Assembly: GCA_963753615.1 (NCBI GenBank)
Contig: CAVWCW010000006.1
Coordinates: forward strand, 186,001 to 250,000
Direction of reading: 5' to 3'
DNA: 64,000 nucleotides
Source of the DNA: CAVWCW01 sp963753615
GTDB lineage: Bacteria; Pseudomonadota; Gammaproteobacteria; Chromatiales; Chromatiaceae
Translations under genes and position numbers: made by a program
In this document: one piece after another, positions 1 through 8,633 of the stretch
Position numbering within the stretch: position 1 is the first letter of the stretch
Layout of the letters: the number at the start of each line of letters is the position of its first letter
Notes under the pieces: model-generated
What the model was told of the DNA's origin: nothing
Databases searched by the model: none
What the model saw: the letters and a program-made list of their open reading frames with translations, nothing else

Positions 1-1175
1 TGCTCAAGGCCCCTGACGAGCGGCGCAAGCCGACCCAGCCGCGGGCGCTGATGCTGGCCCCGACCCGGGAACTGGCGATCCAGATCCATGCCGATGCCGA
101 GATCCTGGGCAAGTACTGCGGCCTGAAGACCAACCTGGTATACGGCGGGACCGGCTACGACCAGCAGCGCAAACAGCTCGAGGAAGGCACCGACATCCTG
201 ATCGGTACCCCCGGGCGCCTGATCGATTACTTCAAACAGCGGGTCTTCGACCTCAATGCGGTGGAAGTGGTGGTGCTGGACGAGGCCGACCGCATGTTCG
301 ACCTCGGCTTTATCAAAGATATCCGCTACCTGCTACGGCGCATGCCGCCACCGGACCAGCGCCTGGGGATGCTGTTCTCCGCCACCCTGTCGTTTCGGGT
401 CACTGAGCTCGCCTATGAGCACATGAACAACCCGGAAGCGGTGCGGATAGAGCCGGACAAGGTCACCTGCGACAAGGTGACCCAGACCTGTTTCATGGTG
501 GCCAACGACGAGAAGGTCCGACTGCTGATCGGACTGCTGCGGCACATGGACCCTCACCGCACCATCGTCTTCGTCAACACCAAGCGCACGGCGGACCGGG
601 TGTGGGGCTTTCTGGAGGGCAACGGCCTGCATGCCGCCATCCTCTCGGGCGACGTGCCGCAAAAGAAGCGCCTGAGCCTGCTGCGCAAGTTCCAAAACGG
701 CGAGTTGCCGGTGCTGGTGGCCACTGACGTGGCGGCGCGGGGCCTGCACATCCCCGATGTCAGCCATGTCTTCAACTACGACCTGCCGGAAGACGCCGAG
801 GACTATGTGCACCGCATCGGGCGCACCGCCCGTGCCGGGGCCAGCGGCGACGCGGTCAGCTTCGCCTGTGAGACCTACTCCTTCTCGTTGCCGGAGATCG
901 AGGCCTTTATTGGCCGCCGCATGCCGATGCAGTCTGTGAGCGACGAACTGTTGGCGGAGGTCGACCCCAAGAGCCGCAAGTGGGTGGACCGAGCCGACCG
1001 CCTGCAGCCTCGGAACAAGGGCGGCGGACGCGGCGGCGAGCGCGGGCGCGGCGGCGGGCGCCCGCCACGCGGGCGCGGCGACGCATCGGGCAATGGCGAG
1101 ACCAAGCCCAGCGGCGATGGCCAAACCAAGCGACGGCGCCGCCGGCGGCCCAGCGCCGAGACCAGCTCCGACTGA
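1..1175 (+). CDS. rhlB: DEAD-box ATP-dependent RNA helicase, RhlB-like (5' truncated by window)
   Basis: The reading frame is already open at the first base, so the N-terminus with the Q motif and Walker A lies outside the window. The visible part shows helicase motifs in order: PTRELA, TPGRL, DEAD (in VVLDEADRMFDLGF), SAT, then the second RecA domain with ATDVAARGL and HRIGRTARAG. The last 60 or so residues are a basic Gly/Arg-rich tail, as in RhlB and RhlE proteins that bind RNA or RNase E. By family knowledge it unwinds RNA using ATP in the cytoplasm, often within the degradosome. RhlB is favoured over RhlE from the wording around the DEAD box and the ISGDVPQKKR-like region; the assignment within the family is less sure than the helicase call. 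Confidence 0.9.
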   Translation, partial: LKAPDERRKPTQPRALMLAPTRELAIQIHADAEILGKYCGLKTNLVYGGTGYDQQRKQLEEGTDILIGTPGRLIDYFKQRVFDLNAVEVVVLDEADRMFDLGFIKDIRYLLRRMPPPDQRLGMLFSATLSFRVTELAYEHMNNPEAVRIEPDKVTCDKVTQTCFMVANDEKVRLLIGLLRHMDPHRTIVFVNTKRTADRVWGFLEGNGLHAAILSGDVPQKKRLSLLRKFQNGELPVLVATDVAARGLHIPDVSHVFNYDLPEDAEDYVHRIGRTARAGASGDAVSFACETYSFSLPEIEAFIGRRMPMQSVSDELLAEVDPKSRKWVDRADRLQPRNKGGGRGGERGRGGGRPPRGRGDASGNGETKPSGDGQTKRRRRRRPSAETSSD

Positions 1176-1243
1176 TGTCGGCTGGACCCAGCGCGCGGCG
1201 CTAACCACCAGCGGCTCCGAGCCTGCGGACAGAGAACCTGCCC

Positions 1244-2041
1244 ATGGCGAATCGAATTCATCCCCTGGCGGCGGTAGCCCCCAGCGCCGAAATCGGCGAA
1301 GACTGCGAGATCGGTCCATTCTGCGTCATCGGCCCCGACGTGACCCTGGGTCCCGGCTGCCGCCTGCACTCCCACGTGGTGGTCGACGGCCACACCCGGA
1401 TCGGCGGCGGCTGCACCATCTTCCCCTTTGCCAGCGTCGGCGTGCAGTCCCAGGACCTCAAGTTCCAGCCCGGCAGCTTGACCTACACCGAGATCGGCAA
1501 GCAGACCCTGATCCGCGAACACGTCACCATCCACAGCGGCACCGAGGAAGGCTCCAGCACCCGGGTGGGCAGCCATTGCGCCCTGTTGGCCCTGTCTCAT
1601 GTGGGGCACAACTGCACAGTGGGCGACCGGGTAATCATCAGCCACGGCGCCACGCTGGGCGGTCACGTGCTGGTGGAGGACCACTGCAACCTGGGCGGGC
1701 TTTCCGCGGTGCACCAGTTTACCCGTATCGGGCGCAATGCCATGGTGGCCGGCATGGCCCGGGTGGTGCAGGACGTGGTTCCCTTTACCATCGCCGAGGG
1801 AACCCCGGCGGCGATGCGCAGTATCAACCGCATCGGCATGGGCCGCGCCGGCATCGACGAAACCGACATCAAGACCGTGCACAAAGCGTTTCGGCTGTTG
1901 TTCAAGAAGGGCGTGCGCCTGGACGAGGCCCGTGCCCAACTTCAGGCCGAGTATCCGGAGCACGCTTTGGTGCAGGCCATGCTGGCCTTCATCGCCGCCT
2001 CGGAGCGCGGCCTGGCCCGGCCTCAGGCGGGACTGGAATGA
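1244..2041 (+). CDS. lpxA: Acyl-ACP--UDP-N-acetylglucosamine O-acyltransferase (LpxA)
   Basis: This 265-residue protein starts with the left-handed beta-helix hexapeptide repeats (IHPLAAVAPSAEIGEDCEIG and onward). It keeps the LpxA signature region SHVGHNC, where His122 corresponds to the catalytic His125 of the E. coli enzyme, and the VHQF motif. LpxA transfers a 3-hydroxyacyl chain to UDP-GlcNAc, the first step of lipid A synthesis in the cytoplasm. The length matches the family (about 262). Unusually it is not beside lpxD, fabZ or lpxB; it stands alone between a helicase and a phosphatase, so it may be a second copy. Its 3' end overlaps the convergent phosphatase gene by 19 bases. Confidence 0.92.
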   Translation: MANRIHPLAAVAPSAEIGEDCEIGPFCVIGPDVTLGPGCRLHSHVVVDGHTRIGGGCTIFPFASVGVQSQDLKFQPGSLTYTEIGKQTLIREHVTIHSGTEEGSSTRVGSHCALLALSHVGHNCTVGDRVIISHGATLGGHVLVEDHCNLGGLSAVHQFTRIGRNAMVAGMARVVQDVVPFTIAEGTPAAMRSINRIGMGRAGIDETDIKTVHKAFRLLFKKGVRLDEARAQLQAEYPEHALVQAMLAFIAASERGLARPQAGLE

Positions 2042-2691
2042 ACCGGCATAATCTCCGAGAAGTCCCGAATCGCCGGGAACTCCTCCACTACCCGCAGCGG
2101 CGCTCGCGTGTCCGGCCGCAATACCGCCAACAGCCAGCGCAGGCCGTAGCTGCGGGCCGAGCGCAGCACGCTCAAGCTGTCGTCGACAAACAGGGTGGCC
2201 TCGGGGGCGAACGGCTCCACCGCCTGCAGACGCCCCCAGAAACCTGGGTCCTCTTTTGGCAGCCCCAGGTCGTGGGCACAGATAACCGCCTCGAAATGGC
2301 CGGCCAGACGAGTGCGCTCCAGCTTCAGGCTGAGGGCCTTCTGGTGGGCATTGGTCACCAGCACCCGCCGCTTACCTGCCCGCTGCAGCGCCTCCAGGAA
2401 GTCCACCACGTGGGGATGCACGGCGATCAGGTGGTCGACCTCCTGCTTGAGCAAAGCGATGTCCAGCCCCAGCTCCCGGCTCCAGTGATCCAGGCAGTAC
2501 CACTTCATGGTGCCCTCGGCGTCTTTGAAGCGGGGGAACAGCTCGGCCTTGGCAGCCGCCAGGCTCAGGCCCTGGCCCTCGGCATAGCGCAGGGGGACGT
2601 GCTCGCGCCAGAAGTGGTTGTCGAAATGCAGGTCGAGCAAGGTGCCGTCCATGTCCAGAAACACGCTGCCGATCTGGTTCCAGTCGATCAT
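2023..2691 (-). CDS. yrfG: HAD-superfamily nucleotidase, YrfG-like (GMP/IMP nucleotidase)
   Basis: The 222-residue protein has all four HAD motifs: FLDMDGT near the N-terminus with the nucleophile Asp, VTNAH (motif II), the Lys of GLPKEDPGFW (motif III) and FVDDS (motif IV). The sequence resembles YrfG, which dephosphorylates GMP and IMP in E. coli. In many gammaproteobacteria yrfG lies next to nudE, as it does here (divergent, with one secreted protein between), which supports the call. The substrate is inferred from family and neighbourhood. Confidence 0.85.
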   Translation of the reverse strand: MIDWNQIGSVFLDMDGTLLDLHFDNHFWREHVPLRYAEGQGLSLAAAKAELFPRFKDAEGTMKWYCLDHWSRELGLDIALLKQEVDHLIAVHPHVVDFLEALQRAGKRRVLVTNAHQKALSLKLERTRLAGHFEAVICAHDLGLPKEDPGFWGRLQAVEPFAPEATLFVDDSLSVLRSARSYGLRWLLAVLRPDTRAPLRVVEEFPAIRDFSEIMPVHSSPA

Positions 2692-2709
2692 GGGGCATGA
2701 GTTTCCTCC

Positions 2710-3423
2710 ATGCGGCCGCTACTGACAAGCCCAAATTTTTGGCCGACCCTGCTGCTCGCGCTGGCCCTGCCGGCAGCAGCCGAGGACGAGTTTGCGGATT
2801 TCCCGGACGACGACCTCGAGGCCCGCATCGCCGCGGTCAACGAGGGCGAGCTGCGCTTCCTGCCGGAACCTACCGCCAAGCCGGTGCACCGCCACCATAA
2901 CGAGATCGAGATCGCTCCCGCCAGCCTAGACCAAGGTTGGGTAGAACTGCGCCAGTGCCACCGGCACCTGGATCCGGTACCGGCGGCGGAAATTGTATTT
3001 GGCGCCGGCCGGTCCCGGGGCCTGCGGGTACTGAGCAGCCAAGGCATCGGGGCAGCGCGGCCCGAAGGCGCCTCGGTGCAGCTGCAAGACGTGCAACCCG
3101 GCGCCGAACTCTGCCTAGCCTTGCAGAGCCGGGCCCTGGAGACTTTGCCCGGGGGCGGCTACCGGCTGCGCAACGGGCCCTATATGCGGCGCTTCCTCGA
3201 CGGCTACTACCCGATGGAAGTGAGTATCCGCGTCCGCTACCCCGCGGAGCTATTGGCCCTGCAAGCATCCGACCCGGCGCCGCAACCGGGCTATAGGCTG
3301 CAAACCGCCCCAGGTGAGATTGAGCTCGACGCCCGCTTCGAGGGCCGGCTGCACACCCGCTTCGACTTCTGCCTGCGCTCGGCACCGGACTGCCCACTGG
3401 CCGCCAACGACGACCCATCATGA
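2710..3423 (+). CDS. Secreted protein of unknown function
   Basis: The 237-residue protein begins with a short hydrophobic segment, FWPTLLLALALPAAAEDE, typical of a Sec signal peptide cleaved after AAA. The mature part is acidic at its start and contains four Cys residues in two spaced groups (QCHRH, ELCLAL, DFCLRS, PDCPL), suggesting periplasmic disulfides. No catalytic motif was recognised. The stop codon overlaps the start of nudE (ATGA), so the two are probably co-transcribed; the start is 18 bases from the divergent yrfG start, so both promoters are very compact. Confidence 0.75.
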   Translation: MRPLLTSPNFWPTLLLALALPAAAEDEFADFPDDDLEARIAAVNEGELRFLPEPTAKPVHRHHNEIEIAPASLDQGWVELRQCHRHLDPVPAAEIVFGAGRSRGLRVLSSQGIGAARPEGASVQLQDVQPGAELCLALQSRALETLPGGGYRLRNGPYMRRFLDGYYPMEVSIRVRYPAELLALQASDPAPQPGYRLQTAPGEIELDARFEGRLHTRFDFCLRSAPDCPLAANDDPS

Positions 3424-3965
3424 GCGAAGGCCCGAAAATCCTGAGCCGCCGCCGCCTCGCCGGCTCGCGCCTATTCCAGATCGAGGAGTTGGCGCTGCGC
3501 TTCGGCAACGGCCAGGAACGCCGTTACGAACGCATCCTGGGCGGCTCGGCTCCGGCCTCGGTGCTGGTGGTGCCGATGCTCGACGACGACACGGTGCTAC
3601 TGGTGCGGGAATACGCCGCCGGCATGGAACGCTACGAGCTGGGTCTGCCGAAAGGCCGCATCGAGCCCGGGGAAGAGCCCTTACAAGCGGCAAACCGGGA
3701 GATTATGGAAGAGGTCGGACAGGGCGCCCACCGTCTGCGCGAGATCACCACTCTGAGCCTGGCGCCGGCCTATATCCAGCACCTGACCCACGTGGTCCTG
3801 GCCCAGGAACTCTATCCCCAGGCGCTGCCCGGCGACGAACCGGAGCCGCCGGAGGTACTGCCGTGGCGCTTATCCGAGCTAGCGCAGCTGTTCGCCCGCG
3901 CCGACTGCAGCGAAGCGCGCACCCAGGCTGCTCTGTATCTCGCCCGGGACCTGCTGCAGTCATAA
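3420..3965 (+). CDS. nudE: ADP compounds hydrolase NudE (Nudix)
   Basis: The protein is 181 residues, close to the usual size of NudE. The Nudix box spans residues 79-101 with all canonical positions: G, E at +6, RE and EEVG. NudE hydrolyses ADP-ribose, NADH and related ADP compounds, releasing AMP. The start overlaps the stop of the preceding secreted-protein gene by four bases, indicating translational coupling. cysQ follows, a neighbour commonly seen with nudE. Confidence 0.9.
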   Translation: MSEGPKILSRRRLAGSRLFQIEELALRFGNGQERRYERILGGSAPASVLVVPMLDDDTVLLVREYAAGMERYELGLPKGRIEPGEEPLQAANREIMEEVGQGAHRLREITTLSLAPAYIQHLTHVVLAQELYPQALPGDEPEPPEVLPWRLSELAQLFARADCSEARTQAALYLARDLLQS

Positions 3966-4112
3966 TGACCGCCCGGAGCAAGGCCCCCATTAACCGCAGA
4001 GACCGACGCTACGCTGCGACCCCGGTGGCCTTGCGCACCGCCCTGGCGGCCTGTTCGCGAGCGGCAGCGATCCAGCCTTTCTATTCTCCGCGCCCTTTTC
4101 CCCATGCCGTCG

Positions 4113-4134
4113 ACCGCCCCCGACTGGCGGTTTT
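4113..4134 (+). terminator. Candidate Rho-independent terminator after nudE
   Basis: A six-pair inverted repeat ACCGCC / GGCGGT with a seven-base loop is followed by TTTT. It lies in the 212-base gap between nudE and cysQ. The stem is short, so this is a moderate candidate only. Confidence 0.4.
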
Positions 4135-4177
4135 CCCGCATGGACTTTGATGCTCACCTCGACCAGACTGTAATCTT

Positions 4178-4978
4178 ATGAATGCGAACCCCTTACCCCC
4201 CGTAGCCCCGATCGTAGAACTCGCCCACCAGGCCGCCAGCGCCATATTGGAGGTATATGACAGCGAGTTCGCCATCCAGCACAAGGACGACAAGTCCCCC
4301 CTGACCGCCGCCGACATGGCCTCGCACCGGGTAATCCTGGAAGGGCTGCGCCGGCTCCATCCGGAGCTGCCAGCGCTGTCCGAAGAATCCGCCAGCATCG
4401 ACTTCGGAGAGCGCAGCGCCTGGCAGCGCTACTGGCTGATCGACCCCCTGGACGGCACCAAGGAGTTCATCAAGCGCAATGGCGAGTTCACCGTCAATAT
4501 CGCGCTGATAGACCGGGGGGAGGCGGTGCTGGGAGTGGTCTGCGTGCCCGTCACAGGCCGCGTCTATTGGGGGGTGCGGGGACAGGGGGCCTGGCGCCAG
4601 GATGCCGGCAAGGAGCCGGAGGCGATCCAGGTGCGGGGTAGTCACGGCCGGCCGGTACAGGTGGCGGGCAGCCGCTCCCATGCGGGCGACAGCCTGCGCC
4701 AGTACCTGGACAACCTGGGCGAGCACGAGATCGTCAGCATGGGGAGCTCGCTGAAACTCTGCCTGGTGGCCGAGGGCCGGGCCGACCTGTATCCGCGCCT
4801 TGGGCTCACCTCCGAGTGGGACACCGCCGCCGCCCAGGCAGTGGTGGAAGCGGCCGGGGGCCGAGTCACCGACACCGCCATGCAGCCCCTGCGCTACAAT
4901 ACCAAGGACTCCCTGCTCAACCCCCATTTCTTTGTCTTCGGCGACACGGCGGTGGACTGGTCCCAATATCTGGAGTGA
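4178..4978 (+). CDS. cysQ: 3'(2'),5'-bisphosphate nucleotidase CysQ
   Basis: The 266-residue protein has the inositol-monophosphatase fold signatures: the metal-binding Glu in LSEES (about residue 70), the DPLDGTKEF motif (Asp89 and Asp92) and the C-terminal WDTAAAQAVVEAAGG motif. CysQ removes the 3'-phosphate from PAP, a by-product of sulfate assimilation and 4'-phosphopantetheine transfer. It follows nudE and precedes an exported thioredoxin-like protein by three bases, so those two are probably one transcript. Confidence 0.92.
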   Translation: MNANPLPPVAPIVELAHQAASAILEVYDSEFAIQHKDDKSPLTAADMASHRVILEGLRRLHPELPALSEESASIDFGERSAWQRYWLIDPLDGTKEFIKRNGEFTVNIALIDRGEAVLGVVCVPVTGRVYWGVRGQGAWRQDAGKEPEAIQVRGSHGRPVQVAGSRSHAGDSLRQYLDNLGEHEIVSMGSSLKLCLVAEGRADLYPRLGLTSEWDTAAAQAVVEAAGGRVTDTAMQPLRYNTKDSLLNPHFFVFGDTAVDWSQYLE

Positions 4979-4981
4979 GCC

Positions 4982-6019
4982 TTGAAGCCTATCCTCGCGC
5001 CCTTTTTGCTATTGGTCGCCGGCCTGCTCGCCGGCAGCCCGGCGGCGACCGCGGAGAGTGCCGAGGACGCCGAGTTCGACGCCTTCGAGTTCGACGACGC
5101 CCCCCTGGCCGAGCCCCTGAGCTACCCGGAGTGGTTCAAAAAGAGCTTCCTGTTCCTGCCCGACGACTTGGAAGAGGCCTTGGAGGACGGCAAGCAGGGC
5201 ATTGCGGTCTACTTCGGCCAGCGCCGCTGCGCCTATTGCCGGATGCTGATGGAGGTCAACTTCGGGCTCCCGGACATCGTCGACTACACCCGCCGCCATT
5301 TCGACATCGTGCCGATCGACATCTGGGGCATCGAAGAGGTAACGGACCCCCAGGGCGACTTGCTCACCGAGCGGGAATATGCGGTGCGCGAGGGCACCAA
5401 TTTCACCCCCTCCCTGATCTTTTATGACGGCGACGGGCGCATCGCGCTGCGCCTGCGCGGATACTACCCCCCGTATAAGTTCCGCGCCGCCCTGGAATAC
5501 GTCGCCGACGGCCACTATCGGCGCGAGAGCTTCAAGGAATACCTGGACCGGGCCGAGCCCTCGATGACCTTCGAGCCCGGCGACCTGATCGAGGAAGACT
5601 TCTTCAGCCCTCCGCCCTACTATCTGGACCGCAGCCGATTCCCGGCCCAGACCCCGCTGGTGGTGTTCTTCGAACAGGGCAACTGTCACGCCTGCGACGT
5701 GCTGCACAGCCAGCCGCTGCGGGAACCGGCGATCCGGAACTTGCTGGAGCGGTTCGAGAACGTGCAGCTCGACATCTGGTCCGAAACCCCGGTGTTCACG
5801 CCGGACGGTCGCCGCACCACCGCCAAGGAATGGGCCCGGGAACTCGGGCTCTTTTACACTCCATCGATCCTGTTCTTCGACGAGCATGGGCGGGAGATCA
5901 TTCGAGTCGACTCGGTGGTGCGCTTCTACCGTCTGCGCAACGTCCTCAACTATGTAACCACCCGCGGCTACCTCACCGAGCCCAACTACCAGGCCTGGCG
6001 CGTCAATAGTGGGTTTTAG
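4982..6019 (+). CDS. Exported protein with two tandem thioredoxin-like domains
   Basis: A signal peptide (FLLLVAGLLAGSPAATA) is followed by an acidic linker and two homologous thioredoxin-fold units. Each has a CxxC at the end of its first strand: CAYC (residues 83-86) and CHAC (235-238), and each is followed by a DIW segment and a YTPSI/FTPSL cis-Pro motif. The layout suggests a periplasmic disulfide reductase or carrier of the SoxW / thioredoxin_2 type, built by internal duplication. It starts three bases after cysQ. The partner is unknown. The repeat element after it begins 14 bases past the stop. Confidence 0.75.
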   Translation: MKPILAPFLLLVAGLLAGSPAATAESAEDAEFDAFEFDDAPLAEPLSYPEWFKKSFLFLPDDLEEALEDGKQGIAVYFGQRRCAYCRMLMEVNFGLPDIVDYTRRHFDIVPIDIWGIEEVTDPQGDLLTEREYAVREGTNFTPSLIFYDGDGRIALRLRGYYPPYKFRAALEYVADGHYRRESFKEYLDRAEPSMTFEPGDLIEEDFFSPPPYYLDRSRFPAQTPLVVFFEQGNCHACDVLHSQPLREPAIRNLLERFENVQLDIWSETPVFTPDGRRTTAKEWARELGLFYTPSILFFDEHGREIIRVDSVVRFYRLRNVLNYVTTRGYLTEPNYQAWRVNSGF

Positions 6020-6033
6020 GGTTTGGGGCTTTT

Positions 6034-6280
6034 GCCCGGATACTTCACCGGGGCGCCAGGCGGCTGCGCTGAAGAGACTGGAAATTCGAGACCTTGAATA
6101 GGACTACTGAGGCGTCTGCAGCGAAACACCCGGTATAACGCCGACTGGCTATCGCACCCCTGACCGGTTCCTGAACGCCCGCGCTTGCTCTTCACTCAAT
6201 CGATAGCTACGGCTATCGATTTCGCTCCAGAGCGGCGCCCAGCCACACAGGCCCTGCGTCAGGGACGCGATACCGGGTGA
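6034..6280. repeat. Dispersed structured repeat, family B, copy 1
   Basis: This 247-base intergenic stretch closely matches positions 43631-43870 on the same strand, with two exact blocks of 27 and 28 bases and an overall identity I judge by eye at about three quarters. It contains a hairpin CGATAGC-TACG-GCTATCG whose loop would be the very stable C(UACG)G type in RNA. The second copy keeps the hairpin with a G-U pair in place of an A-U pair. No open reading frame is shared between the copies. It accounts for most of the 331-base gap after the thioredoxin-like gene; nothing else is seen in the remainder. Confidence 0.75.
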
Positions 6281-6350
6281 AATATCCGGGCTTTAGGACT
6301 GAGGACAGCCCTTCCAGCGTCCGCCCCGCGCGGTCGATCACGTCGGACTC

Positions 6351-6779
6351 TCAGCGTGCCCGGGGCTCGCGCCGGCGCTGGTATTCGTACATGGCGATGG
6401 AGGCGGCCACCGCCACATTCAGGCTCTGTACCGGGCCGCTCTGAGGGATCGCCAGACGACGGAGGTCCGGGTAGGCGGCGGCGTCGAAGGCACAATGGAA
6501 ACGGGCCGGCAGCTTGCGGAAGGCGCCCTTGGCCGGGGCGGGATTGAAGGGGCCGATATCGATCAGGTGGATCTCGCGCACCCCGAAGGCCAGCGCGCTG
6601 CGAAAGATCTTGGCCACATTGAAGCCGGCCTTTAGGCGGTCGAGCACCATCACCAGCGGCAAGGGCCCGGGCGCGGCCAGCGGGTTGCGCCGCCGCTCGT
6701 TCTCGTAACGCTTGAGATAGAACTCCCGGTCAAGCGCCCGCTCGGCGCGCCGCTGGGGACTGCTTCGGCGCTTAGCCAT
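6351..6779 (-). CDS. SPOUT (TrmH/SpoU-family) RNA methyltransferase, apparently missing its central segment
   Basis: The 142-residue frame starts with a basic region and then shows SPOUT motif 1 (NVAKIFRSA) and, near the end, motif 3 (PVQSLNVAVAASIAMYEY). Motif 2, the glycine-rich GNE stretch that normally lies between them and completes the knotted SAM site, is absent: the text passes directly from AAYPDLRRLA to IPQSGPVQSLNV. Small family members are usually nearer 180-190 residues, so an in-frame internal deletion of roughly 45 residues is inferred. The Met at 6779 was chosen because upstream sequence in this frame belongs to the neighbouring broken gene. It may be non-functional. Confidence 0.6.
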   Translation of the reverse strand: MAKRRSSPQRRAERALDREFYLKRYENERRRNPLAAPGPLPLVMVLDRLKAGFNVAKIFRSALAFGVREIHLIDIGPFNPAPAKGAFRKLPARFHCAFDAAAYPDLRRLAIPQSGPVQSLNVAVAASIAMYEYQRRREPRAR

Positions 6780-6787
6780 AGCAGGCT

Positions 6788-7148
6788 TCAGAGCATGCTC
6801 AGCAGGCGCACCAAGGCCATCGATGCATTGAAGAAGTCGTCCTCGCGGTGCTCTTCGCAGTGCAGCTTGATCCGGCGCAAGGCCTGCTCGATCTCCACCC
6901 CCACCAGCACGTCCTGGCCAGTGGCCAGGGACAAGCCGGACACCAACCCGCCAAGCCATTCACGGTACATGCAGGTACTCCACCGCCGCCTCGGCATCGC
7001 CCTGCTCGCGCCCGTCCCAGGCGGCGATATAGTCCCCGCAATCTTTGACCCCGTAACCCCAGAGCTGGGGGGAATCGCCCTCGGCCACCGCCAGCGGCAC
7101 CCAGCAGGCCAGCAGCAGAGCGGTGAGCGTGAGTTTCGGCATGGACAT
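6788..7148 (-). pseudogene. Small exported protein, broken by a +1 frameshift
   Basis: The first part (from 7148) has a clear signal peptide, PKLTLTALLLACWVPLAVAEG, followed by WGYGVKDCGDYIAAWDGREQGDAEAAVEYL and an early stop. The sequence continues smoothly in another frame as YREWLGGLVSGLSLATGQDVL and ends with EEHREDDFFNASMALVRLLS. One extra base near 6970 joins the two halves into a 115-120 residue protein with a style common to small conserved periplasmic proteins of gammaproteobacteria. Function is unknown. It could be a real lesion or a sequencing error. Confidence 0.6.
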
Positions 7149-7175
7149 CCCCTTTTTTTAGTGGCTTCGAGCTAA

Positions 7176-7313
7176 GGAACCGCTTATTTAATCGCGTTTT
7201 CCGCGCGGGGCACATTTCCAGGCGTCTAACCGCCTGGAAATGAAGGCTTTCGGAAACCGCGTTTTCGAAAGGCGTGCTGCAAAAAGCCAGGGAGGGCTTT
7301 TTTCAGCGTCTCC
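7176..7313. repeat. MITE-like hairpin repeat, family A, copy 1
   Basis: About 138 bases that closely match 44354-44502 and 51151-51300. The element starts GGAACCGCT and ends CAGCGTCTCC, which are short imperfect terminal inverted repeats. Inside are three consecutive stem-loops: CCAGGCG/CGCCTGG, CTTTCGGAAAC/GTTTTCGAAAG, and an A-tract/T-tract hairpin AAAAAGCC/GGCTTTTT that looks like a terminator. It sits between two broken genes. Confidence 0.75.
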
Positions 7314-7417
7314 CTAAACGAATCAATCGGCCTTCGCGATCGAAGGCACCCGACCGGCGTCAATGCCCGCGCACCGCCCTGGTTCGAACTATACAAAACA
7401 GCGCTAGTGTAGCAGGA

Positions 7418-8378
7418 TCAACCCGCCTCCCGCTCGACACCGCAGCGCGGAATGGTTGCTCTGCGCATGAAATTGGGTGCCTCAATCACTTCGCGGTAAT
7501 GCAGGTTATTCTCGGCATTGATGCGGACCAGGACCAGCACCCCGGGTTCGGACACGTTCTAGGTGCTTTGCATGATCAGCGACCAGATCCCGGTTGGATC
7601 GGCTCTGCGGTAAACCCAAAGTCCATCGTCGCGTTGGTATGCTCCGTCCTGTATCAGCGTCTCAACCGGTTCCGTCCTGTGCACCAGCTCAAACGGGGTG
7701 CCGGTATCCCGTGCCCGCATGAATGCATCGGTCACCCCCACCGAGAGGTTGAAGTTGTTCAGGTGACCCCTGATCTACTTGGCCTGAAACAAAATTCCAC
7801 AATATCCGGGTGATCGATTCTCAACACACCCATCTGCGCACCACGACGGGCACCGGCGGAAACCACAGTAGAGCAGGACTGGTCGAACACATGCAGGTAA
7901 CTGACCGGACCGGAGGCACTGCTGCCGGTGCCTTTCACCGGCGCGCCCTTGGGTCGGACGGAGGAGAAGTCGTAGCCCACGCCACCGCCGCGGCGCATGG
8001 TTTCGGCAGCATCGCATAGTGCCGGAAGATGCCCGGCTTGCCATCCACCGTTTCCGAAACCGAATCTCCGACCGGCTGCACGAAGCAGTTGATCAGGGTG
8101 GCATGTTTGATCCCAGTGCCTGCGACGCTTTTGACTCGGCCGCCTGGGATGAAGCCGGTTTCCATGGCAGCTATGAATATATTTTCAAACTTCTCGGGGG
8201 CTTGTTCTTCAGATGCTATGGCCGTGCCCACACGTCGGCGTATCGCTTGCACCAACTCGGGACCTGGCAATCCCTTCTCCTTGCCCTTGGCGTACTTTTC
8301 CTGGAGCAGGTCAAAACAGATTTCCTGGAGATCCGTGATGGGTCGGTGAATTTCGTTGATGTGAGCCTTCTCGTTCAT
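7418..8378 (-). pseudogene. nrdJ: Remnant of class II (B12-dependent) ribonucleotide reductase, NrdJ-like
   Basis: Reading leftward from ATG at 8378, pieces of one protein appear in successive frames: residues with PITDLQEICFDLLQEKYAKGKEKGL and FIPGGRVKSVAGTG, then RRGGGVGYDFSSVRPKGAPV and ASGPVSYLHVFDQSCSTV, then MGVTDAFMRARD, and after an in-frame TAG at 7559-7561 the stretch SEPGVLVLVRINAENNLHYREV. These match the order of conserved regions in adenosylcobalamin-dependent ribonucleotide reductases, which make deoxynucleotides for DNA. At least two frameshifts and one nonsense codon are present and the C-terminal half is gone, so it cannot be functional. Confidence 0.8.
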
Positions 8379-8633
8379 TCTGGGATTGGTGATCGGCAAA
8401 ACTTTAATGCGCCGTAGCGCCGAAAAACGCCTTCCCTGGCATTTCTCAGCGTCTCCCCAGAGTCTAGCCCAGCCCCCAAACGGCCGGCTAAGGCAAAACT
8501 TTGCAAATCCAGCGGGCGACAGCGCCTGCCACCGCATCGGGAGGGCGTTGGACTGCTATGCTTGGCGGATGGGCTCAGGCAGGTTCCGAGCTCGTATCGA
8601 AACCAATCAATAAATCCGAAAAGGGGGCACAAA

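Noticed and set aside
333..1319. Long minus-strand open frame opposite rhlB
   Set aside because: It is antisense to a well-matched helicase, has Ala/Arg/Gly-rich low-complexity text and no family motif; a GC-rich shadow.
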